From JAYEJW01 sp034716535 (GTDB taxonomy: Bacteria; Pseudomonadota; Gammaproteobacteria; Chromatiales; Chromatiaceae), in assembly GCA_034716535.1 (NCBI GenBank), contig JAYEJW010000474.1, positions 1-8,321 of the forward strand: 8,321 bases of DNA, read 5' to 3'. Positions within the stretch are counted from its first letter, which is position 1, and each line of letters starts with the position of its first letter. Under the pieces are notes generated by a model, which worked only from the letters and a program-made list of their open reading frames with translations, was not told the origin of the DNA and did no database searches. Shown here one piece after another: positions 5,705 through 8,321 of the stretch. The translations under genes were made by a program, and so were the position numbers.

Positions 5705-6880
5705 GTGCCCTTCAGCGATAACCCCTTTCGACATGCGGTGTCCGTCCTGGTCTTTCTGCTGAGCTTCCCCCTCTTTGCCGGCGGCACGCAGCCGCCAACC
5801 GGAGACACCGGGCCCGACGAGATCCTCGACACCAAGACGACCGTGGTCGATCTCTCCTTTCTCACAGACATGGAACGGTTGGTCGATAAGCTGTCCACAC
5901 GGCGGGTGGTCTTTGTCGGTGAGAGCCATGATCGCTACGAGGATCATCTCAATCAGCTCGCGGTCATCCGAGGCCTGCACTACAGGAACAAGGACCTGGC
6001 AATCGGCATGGAGTTCTTCCAGCAGCCGTTCCAACCGCACCTGGATGCCTTCGTGGCCGGTGAGATCTCCGAGAAGGAGCTGTTGCGTCGGACCGAGTAT
6101 TTCGAGCGCTGGCGATTTGACTACCGGCTCTACCGGCCGATCCTGCGTTTTGCCCGCGCGCATGGAATCCCGATTGTCGCACTCAATCTGGAGCGGGAGA
6201 TCACGGAGAAGGTGGGCGACGGCGGCATAGACTCTCTGAACGAGGAGGAGCGCGCGCGTATTCCTGCCCAGATCGACCGGGAGGACGAGGCGTACCGCGA
6301 GCGGGTGAGGCAGGTATTCGAGCATCACCCCCAGAAGGAGGAGGCCGACTTCGAGCACTTCCTTGAGGTCCAGCTCTTGTGGGACGAGGGCATGGCGGAC
6401 CGCGCTGCCCGCTATCTGCGCGAGCATCCCGAAAAGTCGATGGTAATCCTGGCCGGTACCGGACACCTGGAGCGTGGGCAGGGCATTCCGAAGCGTCTGC
6501 TGCGGCGGGTCCCCGCCGAGTCCGCCATCGTGCTCAACGGGACCATGCGCGAGCTCGCCCCGACGTTGGCCGACTTCCTGCTCTACCCCCGCCGGGTGGA
6601 GCTTCCGGCATCGGGTCTGCTCGGCGTGATGCTGGACGTCGATTCGGAGGGCGAGGGGATTGCGGTGAAGGATTTCGTCGATACCAGCGGCGCCCGGGTG
6701 GCAGGGATGGAACAGGGGGATCGCATCGTCAAGGTGGGCGAGGACTCGATCGGCTCCTACAGCGATATCCGCATCGCATTGCTCGGTAGCCGCCCGGGTC
6801 AAAAGCTGCCGGTGGAGGTGTTGCGCAAGAAACTGATCGGCGAGGACGAGCGGCTGACCTTCGAGGTCGAGCTGCATTGA
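5705..6880 (+). CDS. ChaN-like (haem-binding/Tiki superfamily) protein with C-terminal PDZ domain
   Basis: This is a 391-residue protein in two parts. Residues about 50-285 match the ChaN/DUF399 family: V-F-V-G-E73-S-H75 followed by E-D-H81, an 'M-E-F-F-Q-Q' strand, and A-G-T-G-H254 near the end. Campylobacter ChaN is an iron-regulated lipoprotein that binds haem, and the wider EreA/Tiki superfamily includes hydrolases, so haem handling and hydrolysis are both possible. Residues about 302-391 form a PDZ domain, with an L-L-G-V-M-L carboxylate-loop-like start, then M-E-Q-G-D-R-I-V-K-V-G and R-P-G-Q. The N-terminus is a hydrophobic signal segment without a lipobox cysteine, so it is probably periplasmic or anchored by that segment. 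The GTG at 5705 was chosen because it gives a compact signal peptide and follows a possible -10 box. The frame is also open from a GTG at 5648, and a GTG at 5738 is possible. The stop overlaps the trhP start. Confidence 0.85.
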   Translation: MPFSDNPFRHAVSVLVFLLSFPLFAGGTQPPTGDTGPDEILDTKTTVVDLSFLTDMERLVDKLSTRRVVFVGESHDRYEDHLNQLAVIRGLHYRNKDLAIGMEFFQQPFQPHLDAFVAGEISEKELLRRTEYFERWRFDYRLYRPILRFARAHGIPIVALNLEREITEKVGDGGIDSLNEEERARIPAQIDREDEAYRERVRQVFEHHPQKEEADFEHFLEVQLLWDEGMADRAARYLREHPEKSMVILAGTGHLERGQGIPKRLLRRVPAESAIVLNGTMRELAPTLADFLLYPRRVELPASGLLGVMLDVDSEGEGIAVKDFVDTSGARVAGMEQGDRIVKVGEDSIGSYSDIRIALLGSRPGQKLPVEVLRKKLIGEDERLTFEVELH

Positions 6881-8190
6881 TCGTTCAGACAAAGAACCCT
6901 CGGCCGGAGCTTCTCTCCCCGGCCGGTACCCTGAAGAACATGCGCTACGCCTTCGCTTACGGAGCGGATGCGGTCTACGCCGGTCTGCCGCGCTACAGCC
7001 TGCGGGTGCGCAACAACGACTTCGACACCGCGAATCTCGCGGTTGGGATTGCCGAGGCCCATGCGCGGCGCCGCCGCTTCTACCTCGCCTGCAATCTCAT
7101 GCCCCACGGCGCCAAGCTCAAGACCTTCCTGCGGGATATGGAGCCGATCCTCGACCTCGGGCCCGACGCCCTGATCATGGCCGACCCGGGGCTCATTGCC
7201 CTGGTGCGCGAGCGCTGGCCCGAGATGACGATTCATCTATCGGTGCAGGCCAACACGGTCAATGCCGCGGCGGTGCGCTTCTGGGCGGGGCAGGGTATCG
7301 CGCGGGTGATCTTGTCCCGGGAGCTGTCGCTGGATGAGATCGCCGAGATCCGCGATGCCTGTCCAGACACGGAGCTGGAGGTCTTTGTCCATGGGGCGCT
7401 CTGCATCGCTTACTCCGGGCGCTGCCTGCTCTCCGGCTACTTCAACCACCGGGACGCCAATCAGGGAACCTGCACCAACGCCTGCCGCTGGGAGTACAGC
7501 GTCGGTCAGCACCGGCAACCTCCAGTCGGACCATCCGATGCCTCGGAGCAGCGCCACCCGGCCGCGGACGAGGTCTACCTGCTCGAGGAATCCGAGCGTC
7601 AAGGCGAATACATGCCCGTGTTCGAGGACGAAAACGGCACTTACATCATGAACGCGAAGGATCTGCGGGCGGTGGAGCAGGTCGAACGTCTGGTCGCAAT
7701 AGGCATCGACTGCCTCAAGATCGAGGGCCGCACCAAGTCCCACTACTACGCCGCCCGCACCACCCAGGTCTACCGCCGCGCCATTGACGACGCCCTTGCC
7801 GGGCGCCCGTTCCGCGCCGAGCTGATCGCCGACCTGGAGGGGCTGGCCAACCGCGGTTACACGGAGGGCTTCTATCGCCGCCACGCCCCCGCCGAGCTGC
7901 AGAACTACGAGCGGGGGAGCTCCGAGAATCAGCGGCAGATCTTCGTCGGGGAGGTGACCGGGGTCGCCTCGGAAGGCGACTGGGCCGAGATCGATGTCAA
8001 GAACCGCTTCGCGGTGGGCGACGAGCTGGAGCTGATCACACCCGACGGCAACCGGCGTTTCCGGCTGGAGCGAATGCTGGATGCGGAGGGTAGCGCCATG
8101 GACGTCGCCCCCGGCGCAGGATACAGGGTGCGTATCCCGGTGCCCGTCAGCGAGTGCGGGATGGGGCTCGTGACGCGGGTGCTTTTATAA
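6877..8190 (+). CDS. trhP: TrhP/YegQ-type U32 family protein, tRNA 5-hydroxyuridine synthesis
   Basis: This is a 437-residue cytosolic protein of the peptidase U32 family, and the TrhP (YegQ) call is firm. In E. coli, TrhP works in prephenate-dependent formation of 5-hydroxyuridine at tRNA position 34, the precursor of cmo5U. The N-terminal E-L-L-S-P-A-G strand starts a TIM-barrel-like domain. The U32 signature is complete at residues 168-186 (E-V-F-V-H-G-A-L-C through G-R-C-L-L-S). Four cysteines, C176, C183, C199 and C203, cluster as expected for the [4Fe-4S] site known in related UbiU/UbiV proteins; a cluster here is inferred. The Q-G-T-C-T-N-A-C-R-W-E-Y block is typical of YegQ. The C-terminal part from about 350 is beta-rich. 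The start is TTG, the longest option. It overlaps the ChaN-PDZ stop as TTGA, with GAGG 10 nt upstream, so translation is probably coupled. The next in-frame Met (residue 22) would cut into the conserved N-terminus. Confidence 0.94.
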   Translation: MIVQTKNPRPELLSPAGTLKNMRYAFAYGADAVYAGLPRYSLRVRNNDFDTANLAVGIAEAHARRRRFYLACNLMPHGAKLKTFLRDMEPILDLGPDALIMADPGLIALVRERWPEMTIHLSVQANTVNAAAVRFWAGQGIARVILSRELSLDEIAEIRDACPDTELEVFVHGALCIAYSGRCLLSGYFNHRDANQGTCTNACRWEYSVGQHRQPPVGPSDASEQRHPAADEVYLLEESERQGEYMPVFEDENGTYIMNAKDLRAVEQVERLVAIGIDCLKIEGRTKSHYYAARTTQVYRRAIDDALAGRPFRAELIADLEGLANRGYTEGFYRRHAPAELQNYERGSSENQRQIFVGEVTGVASEGDWAEIDVKNRFAVGDELELITPDGNRRFRLERMLDAEGSAMDVAPGAGYRVRIPVPVSECGMGLVTRVLL

Positions 8191-8223
8191 TTCTGGGTCT
8201 TCAGAGAAATCTGTGGGTAAGAA

Positions 8224-8240
8224 AGCCTGAATTGCAGGCT
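8224..8240 (+). terminator. Hairpin downstream of trhP
   Basis: AGCCTG at 8224-8229 pairs perfectly with CAGGCT at 8235-8240 across a 5-nt loop, 33 bp after the trhP stop. No T-run follows, so it is at best a non-canonical terminator or mRNA 3'-end stabiliser. Confidence 0.35.
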
Positions 8241-8273
8241 CGCTGTGTCCCCGTTTGATCGATTGCAGGTGTG

Positions 8274-8290
8274 AGGAGCATCCCGCTCCT
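8274..8290. repeat. Second hairpin near the window end
   Basis: AGGAGC at 8274-8279 pairs perfectly with GCTCCT at 8285-8290 across a 5-nt loop. It has the same geometry as the hairpin at 8224-8240 (6-bp stem, 5-nt loop). It lies 21 bp ahead of a possible GTG start and could be a leader element of the next gene. Confidence 0.35.
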
Positions 8291-8311
8291 GCCTCTAAGG
8301 AAGATGGAAGC

Positions 8312-8321
8312 GTGACCAAGC
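8312..8321 (+). CDS. Possible start of a further gene, cut by the window end
   Basis: A GTG at 8312, reading M-T-K, is preceded by AAGGAAG at 8297-8303, 8 nt away. This is plausible as a ribosome binding site and start. The ATG at 8304 stops after three codons and is not a gene. Only three codons are visible, so nothing can be said about the product. Confidence 0.25.

Noticed and set aside
4755..5762. A 335-codon open frame on the plus strand opposite the peptidase gene
   Set aside because: It is antisense to a clear M1 peptidase with all catalytic motifs, and its own translation looks like random Gly/Ala/Arg-rich sequence.
5594..6892. A 432-codon open frame on the minus strand opposite the ChaN-PDZ gene
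   Set aside because: Its length comes from high GC. The protein has no recognisable motif, while the plus-strand frame has ChaN and PDZ motifs and a signal peptide.
6877..8190. Calling the U32 protein a collagenase or protease
   Set aside because: The closest match by motif is TrhP/YegQ, a tRNA-modification protein; the U32 'peptidase' label is historical for this branch.
1..8321. CRISPR arrays, transposases, tRNA genes, phage or defence genes
   Set aside because: No regularly spaced repeats, no insertion-sequence ends or transposase motifs and no tRNA-like cloverleaf were seen on reading both strands.

Overview
The window looks like chromosomal DNA from a high-GC proteobacterium, most likely a gammaproteobacterium. 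This rests on the TrhP/YegQ-type U32 protein, the DUF2845 protein, the ChaN-like protein fused to a PDZ domain and the gram-negative style signal peptides. The genus cannot be told from the sequence alone. Six intact protein genes are well supported, plus what looks like the broken 5' end of a nitrilase gene. No rRNA, tRNA, CRISPR array, transposase or phage gene was seen.

Layout. (1) 83-955, plus strand: two small exported proteins 15 bp apart, an unrecognised four-cysteine protein and a DUF2845 protein. (2) 956-1296: about 340 bp with no intact gene. It holds a nitrilase-like N-terminal remnant on the minus strand and three hairpins. (3) 1297-3304: a divergent pair, a TetR-family regulator (minus) and an exported metallo-beta-lactamase-fold hydrolase of the RNase Z/GntH-like type (plus). 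A 20-bp near-palindrome in the gap is a good operator candidate. (4) 3305-3491: a short convergent gap. (5) 3492-5609, minus: an exported M1-like zinc aminopeptidase. (6) 5705-8190, plus: a ChaN-like protein carrying a C-terminal PDZ domain, whose stop overlaps the TTG start of trhP (a U32 protein that makes 5-hydroxyuridine in tRNA). (7) 8191-8321: two perfect hairpins and possibly the first codons of a further gene.

How the genes fit together. The TetR/MBL pair reads as a self-contained regulated unit: repressor, probable operator and exported hydrolase. The nitrilase remnant lies just downstream of tetR on the same strand, so a larger catabolic or detoxification locus may have decayed here. 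Hand counts show lower GC in the TetR region (30/60 at 1381-1440) than in the peptidase (45/60 at 4081-4140) or trhP (36/60 at 7081-7140). The peptidase and ChaN-PDZ genes share a divergent promoter region, and both products are predicted to be exported. TrhP is a cytosolic tRNA-modification enzyme that appears to be translationally coupled to ChaN-PDZ.

Nothing here is a clearly new defence or mobile system. The best leads are the TetR operator next to an orphan GntH-like MBL enzyme, the nitrilase remnant, and the ChaN-PDZ fusion lacking a lipobox.
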